From contig NZ_CP139969.1 in the NCBI RefSeq assembly GCF_034424645.1, positions 3,224,001 through 3,288,000 on the forward strand: 64,000 nt of DNA. Direction: 5' to 3'. A program made the position numbers and the translations under genes. Shown in pieces: positions 56,436 through 64,000 of the stretch (the first letter of the stretch is position 1; each line of letters begins with the position of its first letter). The DNA comes from Bordetella avium (lineage in GTDB: Bacteria; Pseudomonadota; Gammaproteobacteria; Burkholderiales; Burkholderiaceae_B). Below the pieces are notes generated by a model. The model was not told the origin of the DNA, searched no databases, and saw nothing but the letters and a program-made list of their open reading frames with translations.

Positions 56436-57164
56436 TCAGACCGGCTTGAGCGCCGGATCGAGGGCATGGCGCTCATCAAACACAAAACAGGCGCCGTCAT
56501 AGCCCGGCCCGCCAGTTTCCTCGAAGTATTTCAGAATGCCGCCTTCGAGCTGATAGACATGCGCTATCCCGATATCTTCCATGAAGATGGCGGCTTTCTC
56601 GCAGCGGATGCCCCCGGTGCAGAAACTCACCACCGTTTTCCCTTCCAGTTCTGCGCGGTGTTCGCGCACCGCATCCGGGAACTGCGTGAAGCGGTCGATA
56701 CGCCAATCGATGGCGTTACGGAAGGTTCCCACATCCACTTCGAAAGCATTGCGGGTGTCCAGCATAACGACCTCGCGCCCGTCATCATCGCGCCCCTGCT
56801 CGAGCCAGCGAGCCAGGGTATGGGCGTTGACGCTGGGCGCTCGGCCCGCCTCGGGACGGATGGCCGGATGATTCATGCGGATGATCTCTCGCTTAAGACG
56901 CACACGCATCTTGCCAAAGGGCACGTCGGCGGAAGTGCTGTACTTGACCTCGATGTCTGCAAAACGCGCATCGGCGCGCAGGCCAGCAAGAAAAGCCTCG
57001 ATCGCCTCGCCCGAACCTGCCAAAAACAGATTGATGCCCTCGGGGGCCAACAGAATAGTGCCCTTGAGACCCAGGGCATCGGCGCGCTCCTGCAAGGCCT
57101 CGCGCAGCAAGACGGTATCGGGCAGGCTTACGAATTTATAGGCGGCAATATTGACGATAGACAT
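56436..57164 (-). CDS. trhO: tRNA uridine(34) hydroxylase / rhodanese-like protein (TrhO/YceA)
   Basis: 242 residues. N-terminal ferredoxin-like domain with [17 protein letters not shown]-terminal rhodanese domain with the active-loop cysteine Cys182 in [14 protein letters not shown]. Known: TrhO hydroxylates uridine-34 of some tRNAs with O2. Start: ATG 57164 ([11 protein letters not shown]), preferred over the ATG at 57179 by match to the family. Confidence 0.92.
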   Translation of the reverse strand: MSIVNIAAYKFVSLPDTVLLREALQERADALGLKGTILLAPEGINLFLAGSGEAIEAFLAGLRADARFADIEVKYSTSADVPFGKMRVRLKREIIRMNHPAIRPEAGRAPSVNAHTLARWLEQGRDDDGREVVMLDTRNAFEVDVGTFRNAIDWRIDRFTQFPDAVREHRAELEGKTVVSFCTGGIRCEKAAIFMEDIGIAHVYQLEGGILKYFEETGGPGYDGACFVFDERHALDPALKPV

Positions 57165-57205
57165 GAAAGCAGACGGCAAAAACTGAAAATAAAAACCGGG
57201 CGGGC

Positions 57206-57718
57206 TTATCGCGGCGCCCTATTCGCCAGGCGGACGAAGTCCAGCACATCGCCCGAGGCCAGCGTAAGCGTCAGGCGCTCTGGCCTCGTGACATCGTTCA
57301 GATGGCTGGCGGTAATCCCTGTCAGGCCCGCGAGATAATCCTGCTCGAGCTGCATGGTGTCAGTCGGGCAAGCCATATAGGTCACCACAGGAGGCGATTG
57401 CACGAGCAACTGGCCATTGGCCACCACATACTGGCTCGAGTAGCTATTGCACCCGGCAACCCCCCCCATCTGCCCTCGCCCCCTGTCCTGCGTGAAGACC
57501 AGGGTGATGGGTCTTTGCCCGCTGTGCGCATGCGGCACCGGACGCAATGCGCCACCGGGCCGGGTCCAGCGCGCGAGCTCCCAGCTTGTCTGCGCGAAAA
57601 CATCCGATTGTTGCCCGACCTGCTGCCCCATGACGGGCGACGGCGCAGGCCGTGAAGCGCAGGCAGCCAGCCCCAGCAAAAGCGTCAAATAGCACAGCGG
57701 ACGAAAGATAGCAGGCAT
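57206..57718 (-). CDS. META-domain lipoprotein, first copy
   Basis: 170 residues. A signal peptide with lipobox-like [10 protein letters not shown] (Cys20) predicts an outer- or inner-membrane lipoprotein. The META/HslJ domain shows [23 protein letters not shown] and [18 protein letters not shown]. The family includes HslJ of E. coli, linked to novobiocin resistance, but its molecular role is unknown. A related gene follows upstream on the same strand 72 bp away. Confidence 0.82.
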   Translation of the reverse strand: MPAIFRPLCYLTLLLGLAACASRPAPSPVMGQQVGQQSDVFAQTSWELARWTRPGGALRPVPHAHSGQRPITLVFTQDRGRGQMGGVAGCNSYSSQYVVANGQLLVQSPPVVTYMACPTDTMQLEQDYLAGLTGITASHLNDVTRPERLTLTLASGDVLDFVRLANRAPR

Positions 57719-57790
57719 AGCGGCTTCCTTGATGCAGGCCGGCTGAGCGGCCGAAACCCCTATTTTATGCCCTGCCGTCCATGGGCCGCA

Positions 57791-58300
57791 TCAGAGGTTG
57801 GATGCATCCTCGCGACGCGAAAACTCAAGCACGTCACCCGTTGCCACGTTGAAAGTCAGATGACGCGGCGCGCCGCTGGCATCCAGCGTGAACGAGCGGA
57901 TAGCTGCCAGGGCGCGCAGATAATCCGCCTCGAGCTGAGCCTGCTGCGGGTCCGGGCAGGCCATGCGTGTCGAGGCGGGTGCCGTGATGCTGAGCTTGTC
58001 GGCCTCCAGCTTATAGCTGCCGCGATAGCGATTGCAGCCCGAAAAACCATGAACCGTGTATTGCTTGCCATCCGCCAGGAAAGTCAGCGAGATCGGCTCG
58101 CCTCCTTTCGTGATATCACGCTGATTGCCCAGCGCGTCGGCCCAACGGGTCAGCTCCCAGCGGGTTTGCGCCAGCGAATCCGCGCTGGTGGCGGCATTGG
58201 CGGCAGCCGACCCGACGGGCCGGGCCTGACCGGTATGGGTCGCGCAGCCGGCCGACAGGGCCAGCAAGCCGGCGCACAGCATTGCTCGAGGAAGGGACAT
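57791..58300 (-). CDS. META-domain lipoprotein, second copy
   Basis: 169 residues. Signal peptide with LALSAGCATHT (lipobox Cys). META domain: TRWELTRWADALGNQ, GFSGCNRYRGSYKLE and MACPDPQQAQLEADYLRAL. It resembles the first copy in layout and motifs, so the two are tandem paralogues. ATG 58300 is chosen because it begins the signal peptide; AGAGAG lies upstream. Divergent from the phosphoethanolamine transferase gene. Confidence 0.82.
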   Translation of the reverse strand: MSLPRAMLCAGLLALSAGCATHTGQARPVGSAAANAATSADSLAQTRWELTRWADALGNQRDITKGGEPISLTFLADGKQYTVHGFSGCNRYRGSYKLEADKLSITAPASTRMACPDPQQAQLEADYLRALAAIRSFTLDASGAPRHLTFNVATGDVLEFSRREDASNL

Positions 58301-58449
58301 CACATTCTCTCTGTCTGAGGAGTAGGCATCTACTGTAACCGCCAAGAGATGTTCGAGCTATAGCGCAGGGTCGACGCAGAACCGTCTTGTTTTCGCCGCT
58401 CAACAGCGCGCGCCGGATAAAGCCACGGAGACTGCCGGGCGTCCTTGTC

Positions 58450-60035
58450 ATGAGGCTTGCCCCGCCAACGCCTGTGTCCCTAGCCTCTTTCCGTACTCCG
58501 CCGGCCTGCAGCCGTACGGCCTTCGCGGCCCTGTTCGTACTGCTCAACTCGCTGCTGTTTATATGGCCGCTGCTGCGTTATGCCGCCCGGCACAACGACG
58601 GCCACATCAACATTCTGATCACGCTGATCCTGACGCAGGCCGGCCTAAGTTTTTTGCTGCTCGCCCCCTTCGCGCTGCTGTCTCGCCGCGCGGCCAAGCT
58701 GGCTGCGGCCTTGCTGCTGATCGGCAATGCCATCGCGCTGTACTTCATCAACACCTATGGCGTGCTGATAGACCGCGCCATGATGGGCAATGTGCTAAGC
58801 ACCGACTGGGCCGAATCGAGCGAGCTGCTGCACCCGATGCTGGGCTTCTATGTACTTGTGCTGGGCCTGCTGCCCGCCGCCCTGCTCTGGCGCCTGCGCC
58901 TGCGTTCAGGCGGGAGGCTGCATCTGGCAGCCAGCGCGAGCGCCGTGCTGCTTGCTCTGCTCGCCTGGCTTTACGCGGCCAGCGGCAGTTGGTTGTGGCT
59001 GGACCAACATGCCAAGCGGCTCGGCGGTCTAGTGCTGCCCTGGTCCTACCTCGTCAACACCGTCCGCTACGCCAGCCATGAAGCAGGCCAGCAGACCGTG
59101 CAACGCCTCTTGCCCGACGCCGCGCTGCCTCCCCCCTGGCAGAAAAAGAGGTCGTCGTACTGGTGATCGGCGAAGCCGCCCGCTCGGCCAATATTACCCA
59201 TTACGGCTACGGGCGAGACACCAATCCCTACACCCGCGACACCACCTTGCTTGCCCTACCGGGCGCCCGTTCCTGCGCCACCTACACCACCGCTTCGCTG
59301 GCCTGCATGTTGTCGCACAAGGGTGACGCGGCCAGTCTTCCGGTCAGCGACGAGCCCTTGCCCAGCTATCTGTCGCGCCAGGGTGTGGACGTGATCTGGC
59401 GTGGCAACAACAGCGGAGAACCCCGCATCGCGGTCAACACTTATGAGCAACGCGGCGACATCGCACAGGATTGCCCCGAGTGCGACGGGCATGACGCCGA
59501 TCTGCTCCATGGGCTGGCCAAGCGCATCCAGACCTCAACCTCGGAACGGGTATTCGTCGTGTTACACCTGGCTGGCAGCCACGGTCCGGCCTACCACCGC
59601 AAACATCCGCCAGCCTTCACGACCTTCACGCCCGTATGCCGCTCTGTGCAGCCCAGCGAATGCTCATCGGAATCGCTCATCAACGCCTATGACAACACGC
59701 TGGTCTACACCGATTACGTGCTCGGCCGCCTGATCGGAATGCTGTCCAGCCTGCCCTATCCGGCAACGCTGCTTTACGCCGCCGACCACGGCGAATCGCT
59801 GGGCGAGCATGGCTGGTATCTGCATGGCGCACCCAATGCGCTGGCGCCCGATGTTCAACGCGACATCCCCTTCTATCTCTGGTTATCCGACTCCCATCCC
59901 CGCCTGCGCCTGCCTACGCAGGCGCCAGACGATCTCTCGCACAACCATGTCTTTCACAGCGTGCTGGGCGCCTTCGGCATGCAATCGCCCATCTACCAGC
60001 CCGAACGCAACCTGTTCCGGGAGAAAACACCATGA
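58450..60035 (+). pseudogene. Phosphoethanolamine transferase (EptA-like), frameshifted
   Basis: Two reading frames together match one EptA-type protein of about 527 residues. The first (58450 to a TGA at 59164-59166) holds the N-terminal membrane domain with five helices. The second resumes in the -1 frame at about 59148 with EVVVLVIGEAARSANITHYG and holds the periplasmic sulfatase-like domain with the CATYTTASLACMLS region (presumed catalytic Thr) and DHGESLGEHGWYLHG. The join lies at CCCCCCTGGCAGAAAAAG (C6 at 59131-59136, A5 at 59143-59147). One added base in either run restores one frame. Known role: adds phosphoethanolamine to lipid A. It overlaps the PAP2 gene by 4 nt. Sequencing error cannot be excluded. 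Confidence 0.85.
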
Positions 60036-60628
60036 CCTTCCGTAACATCCTGCGCCTGCCCCTCAGCTATCCGGCCGCACGCCTGAAGCTGCTGGGTTCG
60101 GGCTGGTGCCTGGCCATCGCAGCCATGGTCTTTCCTTACGACCATGACAAGCATGTGTCGCCCGATGCCCCCGCCGCCGCGTGGGCGGTGGAGCATGTCG
60201 GCCGCCACCTGAACACGCTCATGCAGGTCTCCATGCCGCTTTTGACGCGCGATTGGGTCGGCCTGAAGCAACTGCTGGTGGTCGCCATCACCGCGACCGC
60301 AACCGTGCACGGCCTGAAGCGTCTGCTCAACGACGTCGAAATTGCAGGCAGCCGTCTCGGGCAGCGGCCGCGCTCGGCCTCCAGCAAACACAACATGCCC
60401 TCAGGACACTCCTCCTTGGCCGCCTCTGGCGCATGGTTTGTCGCGCGGCGTTACGGCTTGATCTTCCTCTGGATACTCGCACCGATGACGCTCATGACCA
60501 TGTGGGCGCGCGTGATGCTCGACGCCCACACGATCTGGGCCACCCTGGCCGGTGCGCTGCTGGGCATATTGTTGACCGACCTGTTCACCACGGCCCGACA
60601 TAAGCGGCTCCGCCCCGCCAACGTCTAA
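60032..60628 (+). CDS. PAP2 family phosphatase, membrane bound
   Basis: 198 residues with several membrane helices. The three-part PAP2 site is complete: RP at 112-113 (GQRPRSAS) with a lysine upstream at about 96, PSGH at 123-126 (HNMPSGHSS), and R160-x5-H166 (ARVMLDAHTIW). Acts on a lipid phosphate such as lipid A 1-phosphate, undecaprenyl pyrophosphate or phosphatidylglycerol phosphate. The ATGA overlap with the phosphoethanolamine transferase gene suggests a joint lipid A modification unit, dephosphorylation and substitution. An LpxT- or LpxE-like role is an inference. Confidence 0.9.
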   Translation: MTFRNILRLPLSYPAARLKLLGSGWCLAIAAMVFPYDHDKHVSPDAPAAAWAVEHVGRHLNTLMQVSMPLLTRDWVGLKQLLVVAITATATVHGLKRLLNDVEIAGSRLGQRPRSASSKHNMPSGHSSLAASGAWFVARRYGLIFLWILAPMTLMTMWARVMLDAHTIWATLAGALLGILLTDLFTTARHKRLRPANV

Positions 60629-60857
60629 CGCCGACGCTAAACCGCACCGTGCTTTTGTCGCGCTACGTGGCCAGCTTGTCACGGACTCCGTCTTGATTAC
60701 GGCACATCGCGCGCCGCCCATCGCCCAGCCCCGGATGATTGCCCAACACCCCACTCTATATCGGTTCTCAAGCATGCGTAGCGATGCTTTACCGCATACC
60801 TCCGGTGTCCTGCGCAAACACCTTGTTTCTCCTAAGCCGCCATCAATAATGACTCCA

Positions 60858-60868
60858 CCCCCCCCCCC
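60858..60868 (+). repeat. Poly-C tract (C11) in the autotransporter signal sequence
   Basis: Eleven C in a row directly after ATG-ACT-CCA. With ten (or thirteen) C the ATG would enter the frame of the signal peptide (P-R-S-F-R-P-I-F-R then the hydrophobic core). With eleven, translation stops at 61170-61172 after 107 residues. No ATG, GTG or TTG exists in the passenger frame between the upstream TGA (60850-60852) and 60973. Confidence 0.9.
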
Positions 60869-61509
60869 GCTCCTTTCGTCCTATATTTCGCCCGGCTCCA
60901 CTGGCCCTTTATCTGTCTCTGCTTTCTGCAGCGCCGGCCACATACGCCCAGGTCCCGCAGCCAGATGCCACATTGAGCAACACCGCCGTTACCGTCTCCG
61001 GCGAAAATGTCCCGAACAATGTGAAAAACAAAAACAAAATTCAACTGTCCGGCTCCGCATCGCTGACCATCGAGAACGGCGGGTCCCTGTCGCCCGCCGA
61101 CTGGATCATCCTTCCCGGAGCCACAGCTTCCGTCACCGTAACCGGCGCCGGCTCGACGCTCACCACCGGTGAGGTGCAGATTACCGAGAGTGGGGCAAGC
61201 CTCAAGGTCGAGGACCAGGGCAAGGCAGTCTTGAACAAACTCAACCTGGACAAGGGGCAAACGCTGGTCACCGGGCAGGGTTCGTCTTTGCAAGTAAAAG
61301 CCGATGGAAGTTTCCGCGTCGGTAACAACGGCGCAGCCACGTTGCAAATCAAGGATGGTGGAGCCCTGACGAGCGACACAATGCTGACGCTCACGAACAC
61401 AAACACCGACTCCGCCACGCTCGGCATTGATGGGGCAGGCTCCTCGCTTAACGTTAGCGGTGAGGTGTCATCCGGCGCAGGCGGCACCACTGCGATCACT
61501 GTGCTCAAT

Positions 61510-63340
61510 GGCGGCAGCCTCAACAGCCAAGGCGCAACACTGGGCAAGTCTGACGGCAACAAGACCACCGTGCTTATCGACGGCGCCGGATCTCGTTGGA
61601 CCAATACCGGAGCCATCACCCTCAACGCACAGGCCAGCGTGCAGCTTCGCAATGGCGGTGCGCTGGATCTCGGTGACAAAACGCTCACGCTGACAGGCCA
61701 GAACACCAGCCTGAACCTCGGCGGCACAAACACCGAAGGCGCCGCCGCCACTGGGACGCTGCACGCAGCAGCAGTCGCATTCTCGAAGAGCGATGCGACC
61801 GCCGCCACCCAAGCGCTGGTCTTCAACCACTCCGACTCGGAGGGCTTTGAGTTCGGCGCCAAACTTTCTGGCGATGGTAAGGTCATACTGAAACACGGCC
61901 TGACACGCCTGAGTGCGGATAGCTCGCAATTCAGTGGCAGCACGGAGATAGCCGGCGGATCGCTGCAGGTCGTAGGCAAGTTGGGCGGAAAGCTCAACCT
62001 CATTAATGGCGAGCTCCAGGTGTCCGGAACGGTCGATACGCCGGAGGCGCTGACGCTCACGCAAGACACCTCCGATACGGCGAGCCTGTTGATTTCAGGT
62101 TCAGGCGCCAGCCTGACAACGGCGCAAACCGTCGATTCGAGTACCGGTGGCGGCATGGCCAGCATCAAGATTCTCGATGGCGGCAGCCTGAACAGCCAAG
62201 GCGCGACACTGGGCAAGTCCGACGGTGACAAGACCACTAGCGTGCTGATAGACGGCGTGGGGTCGCGCTGGACCACCACGGCAAAGCCCTTCACACTTAA
62301 CGACAATGCCACTTTGCAATTGCGCAATGGCGGTACGCTGGATCTCGGCGACCAAGCCTTGACACTGTCGGGCAAGGATGCTGAAGTGTCCATCGGCAGC
62401 CTGTCAACCGAAGCAGCCGTCGCACCGGGGCTACTGAAAACACCAGAGGTTGCGTTCGCCACAAATAAGTGACGACACACTGCAAATACTCGCCTTCAAG
62501 CACACCACCAATGGATTGGATTTCAGCCCCAAGATCACGGGCAATGGTTCGATCGTAGTAGAGCAAGGCCTGACAAACCTGACCGCAGATAGCTCGACGT
62601 TCTCGGGTGAAACACTGATAACCGGGGGCTCTCTGGACGTTGCGGGAAAACTCGGCGGCGCACTCACCATCAGCAATGGCGAGCTCAAGGTTTCCGGCAC
62701 GGTCGATAGCCAAAGCGCTGTTCAGCTTAAATCCACTCGCAGCAGCAGCCTATTGGTCGAAGGCGAGAACGCCTCGCTGACGACGGCCTCAACGGTCAAC
62801 GCCCAAGCTACTGAAGGTAAGGTTGATATCAAAATCCTTGACGGCGGCAGCCTGAAGAGCCAAGGCGCAACCCTGGGCAAGCCTGGCGACGGCGAGTCTA
62901 CCACCGTGCTTATCGATGGCGCGGGGTCACACTGGGCTGCGACACAGGCTTTCACGCTGAACGACAATGCCAGCGTCCAGTTGCGCAATGGCGGCACACT
63001 GGACACCGGAAACAAGGCCTTGAGCTTGCAAGGGAAGCACAGCCGCCTCATTCTGGGCGGTGAGGATGCAGCCGCAGCCGCCGGCACACTGTCCACCAAG
63101 GGGCTGGAATTTTCCTCGCTCGACGACAGCGCCGCCACGCAACAACTGGTTTTCAACCATAACTCCGACAACTATGAGTTTGGCGCGCCTATCACCGGCC
63201 GCGGTCACATCACGCAGCAACATGGCGTCACCCTCTTGACCGGAGACAGCGCAGCCTTTGCCGGCCAGACAGATGTTCTGGGCGGTACGCTGCGCGTCGA
63301 TGGAAAACTGGGAGGAACACTTACCGTCCATAGCGGCGCA
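61510..63340 (+). repeat. Three tandem passenger repeats of about 222 residues
   Basis: The marker GGSLNSQGATLGKSDG recurs at 61510, 62179 and 62843 (third copy GGSLKSQGATLGKPGD). Each copy is followed in the same order by VLIDGAGSRW, a QLRNGG step, an Asn/His-rich segment and the GKLGG strand block. Spacings are 669 and 664 bp. 664 is 3 x 221 plus 1, which independently shows the single-base insertion between copies two and three. Confidence 0.85.
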
Positions 63341-64000
63341 TTCCTGAGCGGCACGGGCCAGATCGGCTCGACCGTCATCAATGAGGGCGGCACGCTTTCG
63401 GCCGGAGGCCGCCAGCCTGTTACGGTCATGGGTGACCTGGAGATCAAGAACGGCGGCGCCTTAAGCGTCGCGCTCGCCAGTGACACCGTGCCCACTCAGG
63501 CGCTGCTCAATGTGAGTGGCAAGACAAAGCTTGAAGAAACCAGCAAGCTGAACGTGGAGGCTCGTGACGCGCAACTCGACGCGCCCTATCTGTTGCTCAA
63601 GGCGACGGGCGGCGTCGAGGGCAAGTTCGGCACGGTATCCAGCAAGGTGGACAACAATCTCGCCTTTATTGACACCACGCTGGACTACAACACCCCAGGA
63701 CAGATTAGTTTGACACTGACCCGCCGCGCGAACGACACCTTCGCCAGCCAGGCCGTCAGCAGCAATGAGCGCGCCGTCGCCAACGCGCTCGACCACATGC
63801 CCGAGAGCGGCGAACTCCCTCAGTTCGTGCAACGGCTGCCCAAGGGCGCTCCGGCCGCCGTGTTTGATGCCCTGGCAGGCGATGCGCACACCTCGGTCAG
63901 CAACGCACTACAACAAAGCGCAGTGGCCCCTGTGATGCAAGTGCCCATGGCCCATCTTCGCAGCAATCTGCAAGCCGGTCTGCTGCCAGGCGCGCCATTG

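Larger units (their letters stand above)
60849..64000 (+). pseudogene. Autotransporter (type Va), out of frame at two points; 3' end beyond window
   Basis: From 60869 to the window edge the sequence encodes about 1040 residues: a signal-peptide core APLALYLSLLSAAPATYA with cleavage before QVPQ, then a repetitive beta-helix passenger rich in DGGSL, RNGG and GGSLQVVGKLGG steps. Near the end comes the start of the translocator linker (NERAVANALDHMPESG). Frame problems: (a) the ATG at 60849 reads into a C11 tract that leaves the signal peptide one base out of frame; (b) at 62464-62470 one extra base gives TGA at 62470-62472, after which the homologous repeat continues in the next frame and stays open to 64000. 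An in-frame ATG at 60774 is an alternative start. The beta barrel lies outside the window. Confidence 0.85.

Noticed and set aside
59131-59166. Programmed -1 frameshift in the phosphoethanolamine transferase gene
   Set aside because: The site reads CAG-AAA-AAG, so the heptamer is G-AAA-AAG rather than the efficient A-AAA-AAG, and EptA proteins are not known to use frameshifting. A simple one-base loss is more likely.
61041-62480. 479-residue minus-strand open frame in the autotransporter region
   Set aside because: Antisense to the repetitive passenger; its own sequence is just the complement of the repeat pattern, rich in Ser, Pro and Val without domain signs.

Overview
The window reads as a chromosomal segment of a high-GC betaproteobacterium of the family Alcaligenaceae, most likely Bordetella or a close relative such as Achromobacter. 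The basis is the family-level look of the proteins, the mrp/tamA/tamB block divergent from metG, the coq7-osmC-thyA-folA block, a tandem glycine riboswitch on gcvTHP, and an autotransporter with a homopolymeric C tract. The species cannot be fixed from sequence alone. No rRNA, tRNA, CRISPR array, insertion sequence or prophage was found.

Layout. (1) 1-6516, minus strand: a surface-polysaccharide (O-antigen type) cluster with an initiating sugar-phosphate transferase, a UDP-HexNAc 6-dehydrogenase, a UDP-HexNAc 4-epimerase, a MurJ-like flippase, a GT4 glycosyltransferase and a cut-off asparagine-synthase-type amidotransferase. Together they suggest an amidated N-acetyl-galactosaminuronic acid residue. 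The 5' end of the dehydrogenase gene is tandemly duplicated (2 x 165 bp). (2) 6517-7277: no protein gene. It holds a promoter, a C-rich stem-loop and an intrinsic terminator that together look like an unannotated small RNA. (3) 7278-9984: coq7, osmC, thyA and folA. (4) 10038-14460: a MocR-type regulator divergent from a beta-alanine:pyruvate transaminase and a CoA-acylating semialdehyde dehydrogenase. (5) 14563-22804: a peptide-type ABC importer bracketed by two M81 (MlrC-like) metallopeptidase paralogues. (6) 22916-27481: two tandem DUF945 proteins, the second with a C-terminal YbjN-like extension, then an FkbM-type methyltransferase. (7) 27577-32389, minus: gcvT-gcvH-gcvP behind a tandem glycine riboswitch. 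(8) 32408-41839: an eight-gene catabolic operon (Liv-type importer with fused LivM-LivG, a cupin dioxygenase, an SDR, an iron-type and a zinc-type alcohol dehydrogenase) divergent from a LacI-family regulator, with two nearly identical palindromic operators between them. (9) 41836-47122: YhiN/BaiN flavoprotein, Orn/Lys/Arg decarboxylase, an unknown protein, GNAT acetyltransferase and dcd. (10) 47171-57164: tamB, tamA, mrp/apbC, a small membrane protein, metG and trhO. (11) 57206-58300: two META-domain lipoproteins. (12) 58450-64000: a frameshifted phosphoethanolamine transferase, a PAP2 phosphatase, and the first three quarters or so of an autotransporter whose reading frame is broken at a poly-C tract in its signal sequence and again by a 1-nt insertion in the passenger.

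The most interesting points are the C11 tract that looks like a phase switch for the autotransporter, the putative anti-Shine-Dalgarno small RNA at about 6.8-7.0 kb, the LacI-controlled catabolic operon with unknown substrate, the peptide importer flanked by M81 peptidases, and the perfect tandem duplication in the polysaccharide cluster. Three indels fall within 58-63 kb. They could be gene decay, phase variation or sequencing error, and the sequence alone does not decide.
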